From positions 1 through 46,672 of the forward strand of contig CALLNY010000072.1 in the NCBI GenBank assembly GCA_938005475.1: a stretch of DNA of 46,672 nucleotides, written 5' to 3'. The position numbers were made by a program, and so were the translations under genes. This DNA is from an uncultured Bacteroidia bacterium. Its GTDB lineage: Bacteria > Bacteroidota > Bacteroidia > J057 > CALLMJ01. Below the pieces are notes generated by a model. That model made no database searches and was not told the DNA's origin. It saw only the letters and a list, made by a program, of their open reading frames with translations. Of the stretch, positions 1 through 9,107 are shown piece by piece. How positions within the stretch are numbered: position 1 is the first letter of the stretch; the number at the start of each line of letters is the position of its first letter.

Positions 1-1
1 A

Positions 2-904
2 CGTGCTGATGAAATAGAAAAATGGTTAATGAGCAACCGCGATAAAGATGGGATATGGACAGGTGCTACCCATTCTATTACTTATTCGCAAGGAATTGGG
101 CTCCAAGTAGAAACTACTGCTTTAGTAGGTTTAGCTATGCTCAAAAAACAAAATTTCAATATCATGGAATTAACCAAAGTTATCAAAACCTTACTAACCA
201 AAAAAACACCTTACGGGGGAATGTTCGGTACTACTCAAGGAACCGTTTTAACTATGAAATTATTAGCATTATTTGCTCAACAAACTAAAAAACCTCGTGA
301 AAATGGCACCTTAAACATTTATGTTAACGAAAAAAAAGTGGCTTCTCACGAAATCAAAACTTCTGATAACGGTCCTATTCAGTTCAGTTTGCCTACTGAT
401 GCTTTTAAAATCAATGCAGAGAATACAGTTAAGGTAGAATATGTTGGCATGAAAGAAGGAATTCCTTATACTTTGTATGTTCGTTATTCAGTAAAAGAAC
501 CTAAATCCGATAAAGAGTGTAAACTACAAATTCAAACGCAATTTGCACAAAAGGAAATTAAAATGGGCGATGCAGTTCGTTTGAGTACTACATTAAAAAA
601 TGTAACCCAAGAAGGTTTACCGATGAGTATGGCAATTGTAGGTATTCCTGGTGGTCTTTCCCCCCAGCCCCAACAACTCAAAGAACTTCAAGAAAAAGGA
701 ATTTTTGATTTCTACGAAATTAAAGACCAGTATATTGCTTTTTATTACCGTGCTTTAGCACCCAATGCTATAAAAAAAATTGATTTAGACTTAAAAGCAG
801 ATATACCAGGAACGTATGAAAGTCCGGCTAGCTATACCTATTTATACTATACACCGGAATACAGAAATTGGCATAGTGCAGGTGTTATAACCATTCAACA
901 ATAA
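2..904 (+). CDS. Alpha-2-macroglobulin family protein, C-terminal part (5' end outside window)
   Basis: The reading frame is open to the left edge (RADEIEKWLMSNRD...), so this is the last 300 residues of a longer protein and the internal ATG at 29 is not a start. Residues about 25-90 resemble the helical thioester-domain region of bacterial alpha-2-macroglobulins: a helix ending ETTALVGLAML, then GGMFGTTQGTVLTMKLLALF, equivalent to the usual G-[ST]-TQ-[DA]-T-V-x-ALxAL helix. The rest is beta-rich and matches the C-terminal macroglobulin domains, ending YYTPEYRNWHSAG. Family members are large envelope proteins thought to trap foreign proteases. The thioester CxEQ motif, bait region and signal peptide would lie upstream and cannot be checked. 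A hairpin terminator follows within 35 bases, so it is the last gene of its transcript. Confidence 0.75.
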   Translation, partial: RADEIEKWLMSNRDKDGIWTGATHSITYSQGIGLQVETTALVGLAMLKKQNFNIMELTKVIKTLLTKKTPYGGMFGTTQGTVLTMKLLALFAQQTKKPRENGTLNIYVNEKKVASHEIKTSDNGPIQFSLPTDAFKINAENTVKVEYVGMKEGIPYTLYVRYSVKEPKSDKECKLQIQTQFAQKEIKMGDAVRLSTTLKNVTQEGLPMSMAIVGIPGGLSPQPQQLKELQEKGIFDFYEIKDQYIAFYYRALAPNAIKKIDLDLKADIPGTYESPASYTYLYYTPEYRNWHSAGVITIQQ

Positions 905-907
905 ATT

Positions 908-936
908 TTAGTCTCGTGGCTTACGGGACTTTTTAG
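908..936 (+). terminator. Rho-independent terminator after the macroglobulin-like gene
   Basis: The stem is AGTCTCGT (910-917) with ACGGGACT (923-930), one T-G wobble, loop GGCTT, followed by TTTTTAG. It lies a few bases past the stop codon at 904. Confidence 0.75.
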
Positions 937-972
937 TTTATCGATTCTATAAATAAATGGAGTAAAAAAATA

Positions 973-1003
973 TTGTTACGTTCAAAAAATTTTTATATTT
1001 TTG
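973..1003 (+). promoter_or_regulatory. Bacteroidota-type promoter of the PKD-repeat protein
   Basis: TTG at 973-975, 20 bases, then TATTTTTG (TAnnTTTG) at 996-1003. Transcription would begin near 1010, just ahead of the ATG at 1021. The in-frame TTG at 973 is therefore the -33 element and not a start codon. Confidence 0.75.
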
Positions 1004-1020
1004 TGATTGGTTTTAGAAGA

Positions 1021-4000
1021 ATGCAATCAAAGAGAGTAATATTTTTCATTATACTTGCTTTAAGTAATTACGTTCAGGCTCAGCCGCCTTACTTTCCGAA
1101 TGGGGCTCCGCAAATTATAGCGAATCCCCCCGCACCATGGGCTCCTGGTACTACTGTAAACTTCTCTATCACCATCGATAATTACAATTCTAATCCAAAT
1201 GGTATTTCTGAATGGTTTCATGGGTTAGGGATTACACCGGGCAGTTGCTGGACAAACTTTACTTATGGACCTCCTCCTCCTGCTTATACCAATGGCGTAT
1301 GGCTCGTAGACTTAAATCCTTTACCTCCTAAAACGGGCGGTCCCGCTATTCCTGGATACTATTTTGATGGTACAGCAGGTTCTACTTCGGGTTTTATTGA
1401 TGGTATCACAAGCAATAACTGGGGAGATGGTTCTGGCTCAGGTCCCTGGACGTTTACTTGGTCTGCAACCGTGCCCTCGACCTTACCTAATCCTTGTGAT
1501 TTAAGTATGCAAGTAAATGTCTTTGGTGATGGTGAAACCGGTTCTTGGACACAACTACCTCCAGGAATTCAACCTCCTATAATTTATCAGGCTACTATTA
1601 CCCAATTCTGTACAGATAAGCCCGTAACCTTGCCTTTCACATTAGGTAATCCTAACCCCACCTATACCTATCAATGGAATTTAAATAATGCAACTCTATT
1701 GTCAGGAAATCCTAATAGCTATGGACCTATTACGGTTTCTTTTCCTAATCCCGGTAATCCCTTTGTAATAAGAAACGCATTTGACCTGCTTAACAATATT
1801 GTTGAAAGAGATACCTTTTATGTGAATGTCCTACAAAATCCGCAAGCATCTTTTACAATAAGTCAAGGAGCTATATGCGAAGGCGATACGGTTACGATTA
1901 CTTATACAGGTACTACGGGAACAGGCTTTAATTATAATTGGAACTTTTTGGGGGGTAATGTAATCAGTGGTACAGGTAACGGTCCTTATACGGTCGTTTT
2001 TAATAATGCTTTGGATGACTCTATCAAAGTTATTGTATCCAATTCAGTTTGTGTGGACTCGTTCAAAGTTCGTTTTATCGTAAAACCTATTCCCAATTCT
2101 AATTTTACGATTGCAGGTAATTTGTGTGCAGGTGATACCATTTGGTTTAACTATCCTTTTGGAGTACAACCAGGTATGAACTTTCAATGGAACTTCGGTA
2201 GTGGAATTGTAGTATCGGGGCAAGGTGCTGGTCCTTATCAAGTGATATGGCCAACACCTCAACAAGACTCCGCAAGTTTACTTTTAACATGGAATGGATG
2301 TTCTTCTTATACCTCTACCGTCTTCAATATAAAGCAAAAACCTATCGTAGATGCGGGTATTGACTATGTGAAGTGTTCTAATTCTCCTTGTGTTCCTTTA
2401 ACTGCTTCGCTCGTACAGGGCGGTCCAAATTGTAATTATCAATGGACACCTGCAATAGGATTGAGTAATCCTAATATTTTAAATCCTTGTGCAAGCCCCA
2501 GCGTTACTACTACTTACTATTTAATAGCTACTTGCGGCGGTTGCCCTTCTATTGCTGATAGTGTAACGATTTATGTTCACCCTGCACCTGTGGCTGATAT
2601 AACTGCTGATACAGTTTATGTTTGTCAAGGAAATGGTGTTACCCTGCCGGGGACTGTATCCGGAGGTACAGGAAATTTATCCGTGCAGTGGTCACCTATT
2701 ATTGGTTTGTCTAACCCTTTTATAGCTAATCCTTTAGCTATTCCCACAACCAGCATGATGTATTACATGACAATAACCGATTCTATGGGCTGTATTTCTA
2801 ATACTGATTCTGTATGGGTTCAAATTACGCCCTTACCTATTGTTGATGCTGGCAGAGATACTTTCATTTGTTCTAATTCTGCTAATGGTGTCCCTTTAAG
2901 TGCTTCTGTACTGAACGCTTCTCCTGGAGAGACTTTCTTTTATTCTTGGGCTCCCACCCAAGGATTATCAGATCCTAATATTTCTAACCCCGTTGCCAAT
3001 CCTTCTACAACAACTATTTATACGGTAACAGTAACCTCTTTATTAACAGGTTGTACATCAAGTGCTACTACCTTGGATTCCGTTGCAACGGTAACAGTTA
3101 CGGTTTTACCCGAAGTAATTGCTAATGCAGGTGTGGATAAAATTATTTGTGAAGGGCAAGGTACTTTAATTGGTGATTTGCCATCAGGTGGAGGTCCCAA
3201 TTATCAATATTTGTGGACACCCGCTACTGGTCTATCAGACCCTACTATCCGCAATCCATTTGCCAATCCTAATACTACCACTACTTACACTCTAACCGTT
3301 TTCTCTAATTCTTGTGTTTCTCAACCCGATGAAGTAACTGTAACAGTAATCAATGCCCCTACGGTAATCAACTTGCTAGATTTTACGCTCTGCCCTGGTG
3401 ACTCTCTGCTTCTAGACCCGGACGTTCAAACTGCATTACCGTATACGGTAAGATGGTCCCCTGGAAATGCTGTATCTGACTCAACTGCTCTTAATCCTTA
3501 TGCTAATCCCACTCAAACCACGACCTACCAACTCTACGTAAAAATTGATAGTTGTGAATTTCTGACCAAGACCTTTACTGTAACCGTTGTGGATACTCCG
3601 CAGGTAAATGCCTTTGTGGAAGGAGTTAAAGAGATAGTAATTTGTGAAGGACAGACCGTAAACCTAAATGGAGAAATATTGGGTAATTTTGATAGTTTTA
3701 TATGGACACCTGCGGCAGGATTGTCTGACCCTAATACTTTAAGCCCAACAGCTTCTCCGCAGATGTCTATGGTTTACTATTTTGAGGTTAGCTATCAAGG
3801 TTGTTTAAACAAGGACTCCGTGGTTGTAGCGGTGATGCCTCCTCTACAAGCTAATATACAGCCCGACAGTTTAGAATTATGTCAAGGTAAATCTTATACG
3901 TTAACAGCAGGTGGAGGAATAGGCTCTGCAACGTTTAATTGGTATGTTGAGGGAAATTTAGTAGGTACAGGAAATACGCTTAATATTACTCCCACAGAAA

Positions 4001-4830
4001 CCACTGAGTACCTATTGGAGGTTCGTGAAGGTTCCTGCGTAGCATATGATACGCTAAAAGTTCAGGTAAATCAGCAACCTACAGCAGGTATAATTCCTTC
4101 TACATTTAAAGGCTGTGTTGAATTGACCGTCAGTTTCATGAGTAATAGTATACAGGCGAATGGGTATCAATGGAATTTTGGGGATGGGGAAGTATCTAAT
4201 GAAGTAAATCCTGTTCATACCTATAGCGCACCCGGAAGTTATATTGTAGAGCTTATTACGCTAGGAACAGGAGGTTGTGCAGATACTACGTATGTGAATA
4301 TTTTTGTATCTCCAGCCGCAGAAGCGAATTTCTATACTCAACCTGATTATCAAGTCGGAACAGTCTATTTACCTAATGCACAAATATTTTTCATTGATTC
4401 TTCTTTGAATGCAATAAAATGGATGTGGGATTTTGGTGATGGTAGTATAAGTTTTGAGCAAAATCCTGTACATGAATATTTATTACCCGGCAATTACACT
4501 GTTACTTTGATAGTAGAAGATGAGGGCGGTTGTTTGGATACGATTTCAAAAGGTTCAATTACCATAGAAGAACCTACCTATATTCTACCGAATGTGTTCA
4601 CTCCAAATGGAGATGGGCAGAATGATGTATTCCGATTTGATTACAAAGGAAAAGAAAGTTTTATGTTTCAGATTTACGATCGCCATGGTATGAAATTATT
4701 TGAAACACAGCAAGCTAACGAAGGTTGGAATGGAAATACGAATTTTGGACCTGCTGTTGAAGGAGTGTATTTTTACGTTTTACAAATCGGTAAAAAGAAA
4801 ATAACAGGAAATGTGACGTTATTAAGATAG
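1021..4830 (+). CDS. Giant secreted PKD/repeat protein with type IX secretion (CHU_C) C-terminal domain
   Basis: The 1,269-residue protein starts at ATG 1021 with a signal peptide (MQSKRVIFFIILALSNYVQA, cleavage before QPPYF). A proline/glycine-rich N-terminal domain is followed by three Ig-like repeats with Y/F-x-W-N-F cores. Six repeats of consensus W-x-P-x-x-GLSDP-x-x-x-NP-x-A-x-P-x-TTTY follow, then two true PKD domains with WNFGDG/WDFGDG and NPVHTY/NPVHEY. The last ~85 residues (LPNVFTPNGDGQNDVF ... IYDRHGMKLFE ... GVYFYVL) are the gliding-motility-associated C-terminal domain, the type B sorting signal that sends proteins out through the type IX system. It is probably a cell-surface or secreted adhesin/structural protein; the ligand is unknown. 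Conserved Cys at repeat ends may form disulfides. It is a single-gene unit with its own promoter and terminator. Confidence 0.88.
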   Translation: MQSKRVIFFIILALSNYVQAQPPYFPNGAPQIIANPPAPWAPGTTVNFSITIDNYNSNPNGISEWFHGLGITPGSCWTNFTYGPPPPAYTNGVWLVDLNPLPPKTGGPAIPGYYFDGTAGSTSGFIDGITSNNWGDGSGSGPWTFTWSATVPSTLPNPCDLSMQVNVFGDGETGSWTQLPPGIQPPIIYQATITQFCTDKPVTLPFTLGNPNPTYTYQWNLNNATLLSGNPNSYGPITVSFPNPGNPFVIRNAFDLLNNIVERDTFYVNVLQNPQASFTISQGAICEGDTVTITYTGTTGTGFNYNWNFLGGNVISGTGNGPYTVVFNNALDDSIKVIVSNSVCVDSFKVRFIVKPIPNSNFTIAGNLCAGDTIWFNYPFGVQPGMNFQWNFGSGIVVSGQGAGPYQVIWPTPQQDSASLLLTWNGCSSYTSTVFNIKQKPIVDAGIDYVKCSNSPCVPLTASLVQGGPNCNYQWTPAIGLSNPNILNPCASPSVTTTYYLIATCGGCPSIADSVTIYVHPAPVADITADTVYVCQGNGVTLPGTVSGGTGNLSVQWSPIIGLSNPFIANPLAIPTTSMMYYMTITDSMGCISNTDSVWVQITPLPIVDAGRDTFICSNSANGVPLSASVLNASPGETFFYSWAPTQGLSDPNISNPVANPSTTTIYTVTVTSLLTGCTSSATTLDSVATVTVTVLPEVIANAGVDKIICEGQGTLIGDLPSGGGPNYQYLWTPATGLSDPTIRNPFANPNTTTTYTLTVFSNSCVSQPDEVTVTVINAPTVINLLDFTLCPGDSLLLDPDVQTALPYTVRWSPGNAVSDSTALNPYANPTQTTTYQLYVKIDSCEFLTKTFTVTVVDTPQVNAFVEGVKEIVICEGQTVNLNGEILGNFDSFIWTPAAGLSDPNTLSPTASPQMSMVYYFEVSYQGCLNKDSVVVAVMPPLQANIQPDSLELCQGKSYTLTAGGGIGSATFNWYVEGNLVGTGNTLNITPTETTEYLLEVREGSCVAYDTLKVQVNQQPTAGIIPSTFKGCVELTVSFMSNSIQANGYQWNFGDGEVSNEVNPVHTYSAPGSYIVELITLGTGGCADTTYVNIFVSPAAEANFYTQPDYQVGTVYLPNAQIFFIDSSLNAIKWMWDFGDGSISFEQNPVHEYLLPGNYTVTLIVEDEGGCLDTISKGSITIEEPTYILPNVFTPNGDGQNDVFRFDYKGKESFMFQIYDRHGMKLFETQQANEGWNGNTNFGPAVEGVYFYVLQIGKKKITGNVTLLR

Positions 4831-4856
4831 TTTCGTTCATCCAATACAAAAAAGCA

Positions 4857-4886
4857 AGAGCCCTTATCATATATGAGGGCTTTTTT
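4857..4886 (+). terminator. Rho-independent terminator after the PKD-repeat gene
   Basis: AGCCCTTAT (4859-4867) pairs with ATGAGGGCT (4873-4881) with one wobble around CATAT, followed by TTTTT. An upstream A-run makes it partly symmetric. Confidence 0.85.
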
Positions 4887-4952
4887 ATTGCAACTTTAAG
4901 TAGGATTGTAGTCAAAACACTTAAAAAATTTTATAAAACGAAAAGTTTTGTT

Positions 4953-4960
4953 TAATTTTG
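4953..4960 (+). promoter_or_regulatory. -7 box of the Gfo/Idh-lipoprotein-sugar transferase operon
   Basis: TAATTTTG fits TAnnTTTG and lies 19 bases before the ATG at 4980. I see no good TTG at the expected -33 distance, so this is a partial match. Confidence 0.5.
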
Positions 4961-4979
4961 GCATCCAAAGTTAGAAGAG

Positions 4980-5957
4980 ATGATTAGAATAGGGGTTATA
5001 GGTGCTGGGCATCTAGGGAAAATACATCTTCAATTACTAAAAAACAGTGCAAATTTTGAGGTAGTGGGTTTTTTTGATATTGATACAAGCGTATGCGAGA
5101 AAGTTTCCCATGAATTCCAATTACCATACTTTGATTCAATAGATAGTTTAATTAAGCAAGTTGATGCGGTAGACATTGTTACTCCGACGGTTTCTCATTT
5201 TGAAATAGCCCAAAGATGTATAAGACAATTAAAACATGTTTTTATAGAAAAGCCCGTAACCGAAACTTTGGAGCAGGCACGCAGTTTACACAAGTTAGTA
5301 CAGGAGGCGGGAATAGTGGCTCAAGTTGGGCATGTAGAACGATTTAATCCCGCTTTATTAGCTATTCAAAACCATACCTATGAACCTCTTTTTTTAGAAG
5401 TACATCGTTTAGCGCAATGGAATCCACGTGGTACAGACGTTTCTGTGGTGTTAGATTTAATGATACATGACATTGATGTAGTACTTAGTTTAGTGAAGTC
5501 CTCTGTAAAAAAAGTATTTGCGAATGGCGTTGCTGTCATTTCCGATACTCCTGACATTGCAAACGCTAGGTTAGAGTTTCATAATGGAGCCGTTGCCAAT
5601 TTAACTGCCAGTAGAATATCCATGAAAAATATGCGAAAATTAAGATTTTTTCAAAAAAATACTTATATCAGTGTCGATTTTTTAGACAAGAAAACGGAAA
5701 TTATTAGTATCCATGAAAATGAAAAAGATATCAAGAACTTGTCTATGTCTCATAAATTTGAATTTAATGGTAAAACAAAATATCTTGAATTAGAGTATCC
5801 CAATATTCCTGCAGTCAACTCTATTGGTTTGGAGTTAGAAGAATTTGCAACTTGTATTCAACAGAAAAGAGTTCCACGCGTAAGTTTAGAGGATGGTTAT
5901 AAAGCATTAAGTTTAGCTTATCAAGTGATAGAGAGCATTGAACATCATGCATTGTAA
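4980..5957 (+). CDS. Gfo/Idh/MocA family NAD(P)-dependent oxidoreductase
   Basis: The 325-residue length is normal for the family. An N-terminal Rossmann fold starts GVIGAGHLGKIH (GxGxxG). The family signature EKPVTETLEQA around residues 95-105 supplies the conserved Lys that binds cofactor/substrate. VGHVERFNPA and the later LMIHDIDVV carry the usual substrate-domain His/Asp residues. These enzymes oxidise or reduce sugars, sugar nucleotides or inositols; the substrate cannot be read here. It is followed, with an 11-base overlap, by a lipoprotein gene and then a polyprenyl sugar transferase, which suggests a role in making a surface-glycan precursor. Confidence 0.85.
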   Translation: MIRIGVIGAGHLGKIHLQLLKNSANFEVVGFFDIDTSVCEKVSHEFQLPYFDSIDSLIKQVDAVDIVTPTVSHFEIAQRCIRQLKHVFIEKPVTETLEQARSLHKLVQEAGIVAQVGHVERFNPALLAIQNHTYEPLFLEVHRLAQWNPRGTDVSVVLDLMIHDIDVVLSLVKSSVKKVFANGVAVISDTPDIANARLEFHNGAVANLTASRISMKNMRKLRFFQKNTYISVDFLDKKTEIISIHENEKDIKNLSMSHKFEFNGKTKYLELEYPNIPAVNSIGLELEEFATCIQQKRVPRVSLEDGYKALSLAYQVIESIEHHAL

Positions 5958-6807
5958 AGGGTTAGTATGGATTGGATTGCTCTTGCTCTTAAACAATGGG
6001 TGTAAAAATCAAAAAGCTTTAGTTCCTACCTATTTTTCAGTGAAAGAAACTCGTGTTGTACCCTTTCAATCTACTAATGAAAGAAATCAAACCGTAAAAG
6101 ATATATGGGTTTTTCAGTATCCTGAATATATTGGTACTTTTGAAAAACCAACAATTTTTCCTGTTATTCGTACTGATGAGAATCGTTTAATTCTTCAAGG
6201 TGGAGTATGGGAAAACAATAGTCCTATTTCTCGGGTTGCATATCCTTTTTGGAAAGCGGATACATTATTTTTTGATTTTCAACCAGGGGAAGTAAAAGAG
6301 ATTGTTCCCAAGTTTGAATATTTCATTGACACCTTGTTGATATTACCACTTAATGAAACTTTTGAAAATCAAGAAATTAAATTTCAATTATTTAATAATT
6401 TTTTGACAGATACCACTTCACTTTTAAGAACAACGGAAGATGTGTTTGATGGAATATATGCGGGTAAAGTGATTTTTAATGATACCAATAAAGTATTTGA
6501 AATTACTTCTATTCAGGATTTTAGTTTACCGAGAGCGAAAACACAAACTTGGTTAGAATTTTGTTATAAAAGCACTTTGAGTTTGAGAGTAGGATTGATT
6601 GTGAAGAGTTTTAATGATTTAAAAGTGGAAGCAAGTGATATGCTCACTTTTCGTGATGGGCAATGGCATACGATGTATATCAATTTAACTCCTATTGTTT
6701 TCAAGGCACAGCCCGATGCGAAATTTCAGTTGTTCATGTATGCTAATGGAAAAGGAGAAAATCATACTTTGTATTTAGATAATATTCGTATTATTTATTT
6801 TAAATAG
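5947..6807 (+). CDS. Predicted lipoprotein of unknown function
   Basis: The start is ATG 5947, overlapping the oxidoreductase stop by 11 bases; a TTG three codons earlier is possible but unneeded. The N-terminus MHCKGLVWIGLLLLLNNGC is a lipoprotein signal with lipobox LNNGC. The 286-residue protein is mostly beta-strand. Its C-terminal ~130 residues (FCYKSTLSLRVGLIV ... GQWHTMYINLTPIV ... LYLDNIRIIYF) look like a jelly-roll sandwich of the sort found in carbohydrate-binding modules; this is a pattern judgement, not a family match. It lies between two sugar-related genes, so a part in envelope-glycan handling is plausible but unproven. Confidence 0.7.
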   Translation: MHCKGLVWIGLLLLLNNGCKNQKALVPTYFSVKETRVVPFQSTNERNQTVKDIWVFQYPEYIGTFEKPTIFPVIRTDENRLILQGGVWENNSPISRVAYPFWKADTLFFDFQPGEVKEIVPKFEYFIDTLLILPLNETFENQEIKFQLFNNFLTDTTSLLRTTEDVFDGIYAGKVIFNDTNKVFEITSIQDFSLPRAKTQTWLEFCYKSTLSLRVGLIVKSFNDLKVEASDMLTFRDGQWHTMYINLTPIVFKAQPDAKFQLFMYANGKGENHTLYLDNIRIIYFK

Positions 6808-6809
6808 CC

Positions 6810-8216
6810 TTGAGAAAGAAAAATCAACACATTGCTTCATTTGTAATTTTAGATTTTATATTAAGCTACATAGTATGGTTCTTGTTTTGGTATTATCGTA
6901 AAAGCTATATTGAACAAGTACCTATCACAGAAGTTAATTTTAACCAATTCTTAATTTCTTTTACAATTTCATTAGGTTGGGTAGGATTATACGCTATTTT
7001 TGGAATTTACAATGAACCTATCAAAGTTTCTCGTTTAAAAACAATGGGTTTACAAATTCAAGCTACCTTGCTTGGCGTTATTGTAATATTTTTTGTTACT
7101 TTAATTGATGACCCTATTAGAGAGTATAATTCCTATCGTTATATGGTAGTGGTTTACTTTTTTTTACAATTGTTTTTAGTAAGTGTAGCAAGATTTTGGT
7201 TAGCTACGATTTATAAACATCGAATGTATAACGGGCTTATGGGATACGATACGGTAATTATAGGTAATGGGGAGTCTGCTGAAGCCATCTACAATAAACT
7301 AACTAGTATGAAACCTCTTGCAGGATACAATATAGTAGGTTATATTAGTATCCAGCCGCCGCAGGAAGGAAATCTATATGGCAAATTGAAACGTCTTGGT
7401 GATATAAAAGATTTAAAAGAAATACTCCAAAAACGAAATATAGAAGAAGTAATCATCTGCACAGAAGTGCATCAATCGGAACAATTGCTTTTACCGATCA
7501 TTTCGGAGTGTAGTAATTTAAACGTAACTTTAAATGTAATACCAGGGCTATATGATTATTTAGTGGGAAATGTAAAAATGTCTAATGTATTAGATGCACC
7601 TTTGGTAAAAATCAAACCGCACATTATTGCACCATGGGAAATGTTTGTTAAAAGAACAATGGATATTGTTTTTTCTATTGTGGCATTAGTGCTTTTATTT
7701 CCACTATTTATCATCATTGCTATTTTAATTAAACTAGATTCAGAAGGACCCATATTTTATTTACAAGAAAGAATTGGCAAGGGAGGTAAACCTTTTAAAA
7801 TTATTAAATTTCGTTCTATGTATGTAGATGCCGAAGCTAAAGGACCTTCTTTGTCTTCAAAAGATGACCCGCGTATTACACGAGTTGGTAAGTTTTTAAG
7901 AAAAACACGTATTGATGAAATTCCGCAATTTATTAACGTATTAAAAGGGGATATGAGTTTAGTAGGTCCTAGACCTGAACGCCAATTTTTTATTGACCAA
8001 ATCGTTAAAATTGCGCCACATTATCGCCATCTACATCGTGTAAAACCGGGCATCACCTCCTGGGGGCAGGTTAAATATGGCTACGCTGAAAATGTCCAAC
8101 AAATGGTTGAAAGATTAGAATATGACCTACTTTACATAGAAAATATGTCACTTGCTATGGATATTAAAATTTTAGCTTATACGATTTTGATTATCTTGCA
8201 AGGAAGGGGAAAATAA
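6810..8216 (+). CDS. Undecaprenyl-phosphate sugar-1-phosphate transferase (WcaJ/bac_transf family)
   Basis: This 468-residue integral membrane enzyme is predicted to transfer hexose-1-phosphate from a UDP-sugar to undecaprenyl phosphate, the first step of exopolysaccharide or O-antigen repeat assembly. Several N-terminal membrane segments (residues 8-140) lead into a Rossmann-like domain (DTVIIGNGESAEAIYNKL). The catalytic bac_transf domain begins at about residue 275: KRTMDIVFS, a membrane stretch, LIKLDSEGPIFYLQERIG, KIIKFRSM, TRIDEIPQFINVLKGDMSLV, GPRPE and the terminal RVKPGITSWGQV. All hallmark motifs are intact. The start is TTG 6810, two bases after the upstream stop; the first in-frame ATG would remove membrane segments. 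Confidence 0.88.
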   Translation: MRKKNQHIASFVILDFILSYIVWFLFWYYRKSYIEQVPITEVNFNQFLISFTISLGWVGLYAIFGIYNEPIKVSRLKTMGLQIQATLLGVIVIFFVTLIDDPIREYNSYRYMVVVYFFLQLFLVSVARFWLATIYKHRMYNGLMGYDTVIIGNGESAEAIYNKLTSMKPLAGYNIVGYISIQPPQEGNLYGKLKRLGDIKDLKEILQKRNIEEVIICTEVHQSEQLLLPIISECSNLNVTLNVIPGLYDYLVGNVKMSNVLDAPLVKIKPHIIAPWEMFVKRTMDIVFSIVALVLLFPLFIIIAILIKLDSEGPIFYLQERIGKGGKPFKIIKFRSMYVDAEAKGPSLSSKDDPRITRVGKFLRKTRIDEIPQFINVLKGDMSLVGPRPERQFFIDQIVKIAPHYRHLHRVKPGITSWGQVKYGYAENVQQMVERLEYDLLYIENMSLAMDIKILAYTILIILQGRGK

Positions 8217-8229
8217 TGAATTAATTATA

Positions 8230-8249
8230 TCAACTTACTCGCAAGTTAA
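8230..8249. terminator. Weak hairpin between convergent genes
   Basis: TCAACTT/AAGTTAA with loop ACTCGC lies in the 79-base gap between the sugar transferase (+) and iscA (-). There is no clear U-run on either side, so a terminator role is only possible. Confidence 0.3.
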
Positions 8250-8295
8250 TTTGTCCAAAAGCATTAAAAAGTTTATTATGAACTATGTAATTCAT

Positions 8296-8622
8296 TTATA
8301 CAGCAAAACTTTCGCCACAACCGCAGGTTCTTGTAGCATTAGGATTAGCAAAATGAAAACCTTTACCGTTTAAACCATCAGAATAATCTAGTTCTGTCCC
8401 TGCCAAATATAAATAACTTTTTAAATTACAAACTAATTTAATTCCATCATTATCAAAAACTTGGTCATTAGGAAGTAACTCATTATCAAAATCTAATTTG
8501 TAAGATAAACCTGAACAACCTCCACCTTGAACAGCTACTCTAAGGAAATAAGTATCATCAAGGTTTGCTTTCTGACGTAATTTTTGTAAGTGCTTCTTAG
8601 CTTTATCGGTAATGGTTATCAT
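8296..8622 (-). CDS. iscA: A-type iron-sulfur carrier protein (HesB/IscA/ErpA family)
   Basis: This 108-residue protein has the three conserved cysteines of A-type carriers: GGGCSGLSY in the first half and CGCGESF near the C-terminus. It accepts or ferries Fe-S clusters from the IscU scaffold to targets such as aconitase, which is also encoded in this window. It is the last gene of iscS-iscU-iscA, five bases after iscU. IscA and ErpA cannot be separated by motif alone, so the symbol rests on context. Confidence 0.88.
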   Translation of the reverse strand: MITITDKAKKHLQKLRQKANLDDTYFLRVAVQGGGCSGLSYKLDFDNELLPNDQVFDNDGIKLVCNLKSYLYLAGTELDYSDGLNGKGFHFANPNATRTCGCGESFAV

Positions 8623-8627
8623 ATTCC

Positions 8628-9038
8628 TTAAATTTTATTTTTTTTAATGGGCTCAAGTCCATTTTTTACTTTGTAATCATTGATAGCGGCTAGTATAGCA
8701 TCTTCTGCTAAAACGGAACAATGGATTTTTACGGGTGGAAGAGATAGTTCTTCTACAATATCCATATTATCAATTTCAAGGGCTTGTTCAATAGTTTTTC
8801 CTTTAAGCCATTCCGTTGCTAACGAACTAGAAGCTATAGCAGAACCGCAACCAAAGGTTTTAAATTTAGCTTCTTTAATAATTCCTGTCTCAGGGTCTAC
8901 TTCAATTTGAAGACGCATTACATCCCCACATTCAGGTGCGCCTACAAGCCCCGTTCCTACATTCTGTTTGCTTTTATCTAATGTACCCACATTTCTAGGG
9001 TTATTGTAATGATCGATTACTTTTTCTGAATATGCCAT
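8628..9038 (-). CDS. iscU: Iron-sulfur cluster assembly scaffold IscU
   Basis: This 136-residue protein is close in size to other IscU proteins (about 128). It begins MAYSEKVIDHYNNPRNVG and has all three cluster-ligand cysteines in order: APECGDVM, TFGCGSAIASSS and PPVKIHCSVLAEDAI. The usual LPPVK chaperone-recognition motif is present as LPPVK. Clusters are built on it from sulfur supplied by IscS. The gene lies 69 bases after iscS. That gap holds an operator-like palindrome and a candidate -7 box, so iscU-iscA may also be transcribed separately. Confidence 0.93.
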   Translation of the reverse strand: MAYSEKVIDHYNNPRNVGTLDKSKQNVGTGLVGAPECGDVMRLQIEVDPETGIIKEAKFKTFGCGSAIASSSLATEWLKGKTIEQALEIDNMDIVEELSLPPVKIHCSVLAEDAILAAINDYKVKNGLEPIKKNKI

Positions 9039-9042
9039 AGTT

Positions 9043-9050
9043 CAAAGTTA
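9043..9050 (-). promoter_or_regulatory. Candidate internal -7 box before iscU
   Basis: Read on the minus strand this is TAACTTTG, only four bases before the iscU ATG, which would give a leaderless mRNA. There is no TTG at the -33 distance. Weak. Confidence 0.3.
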
Positions 9051-9076
9051 TGTTTAATATATATACGTATAATTAT

Positions 9077-9091
9077 TTAGAATAGTTCTAA
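9077..9091. promoter_or_regulatory. Operator-like palindrome between iscS and iscU (site C)
   Basis: TTAGAATAGTTCTAA is a palindrome around a TAG centre (TTAGAA/TTCTAA). Its reverse complement matches site A ahead of iscS at 14 of 15 bases. Probably a transcription-factor site for the isc genes. Confidence 0.55.
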
Positions 9092-9107
9092 AAAAATGAA
9101 AAAAATT

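Noticed and set aside
8680-8910. Plus-strand frame across iscU
   Set aside because: Antisense shadow of a gene with all IscU motifs on the other strand.
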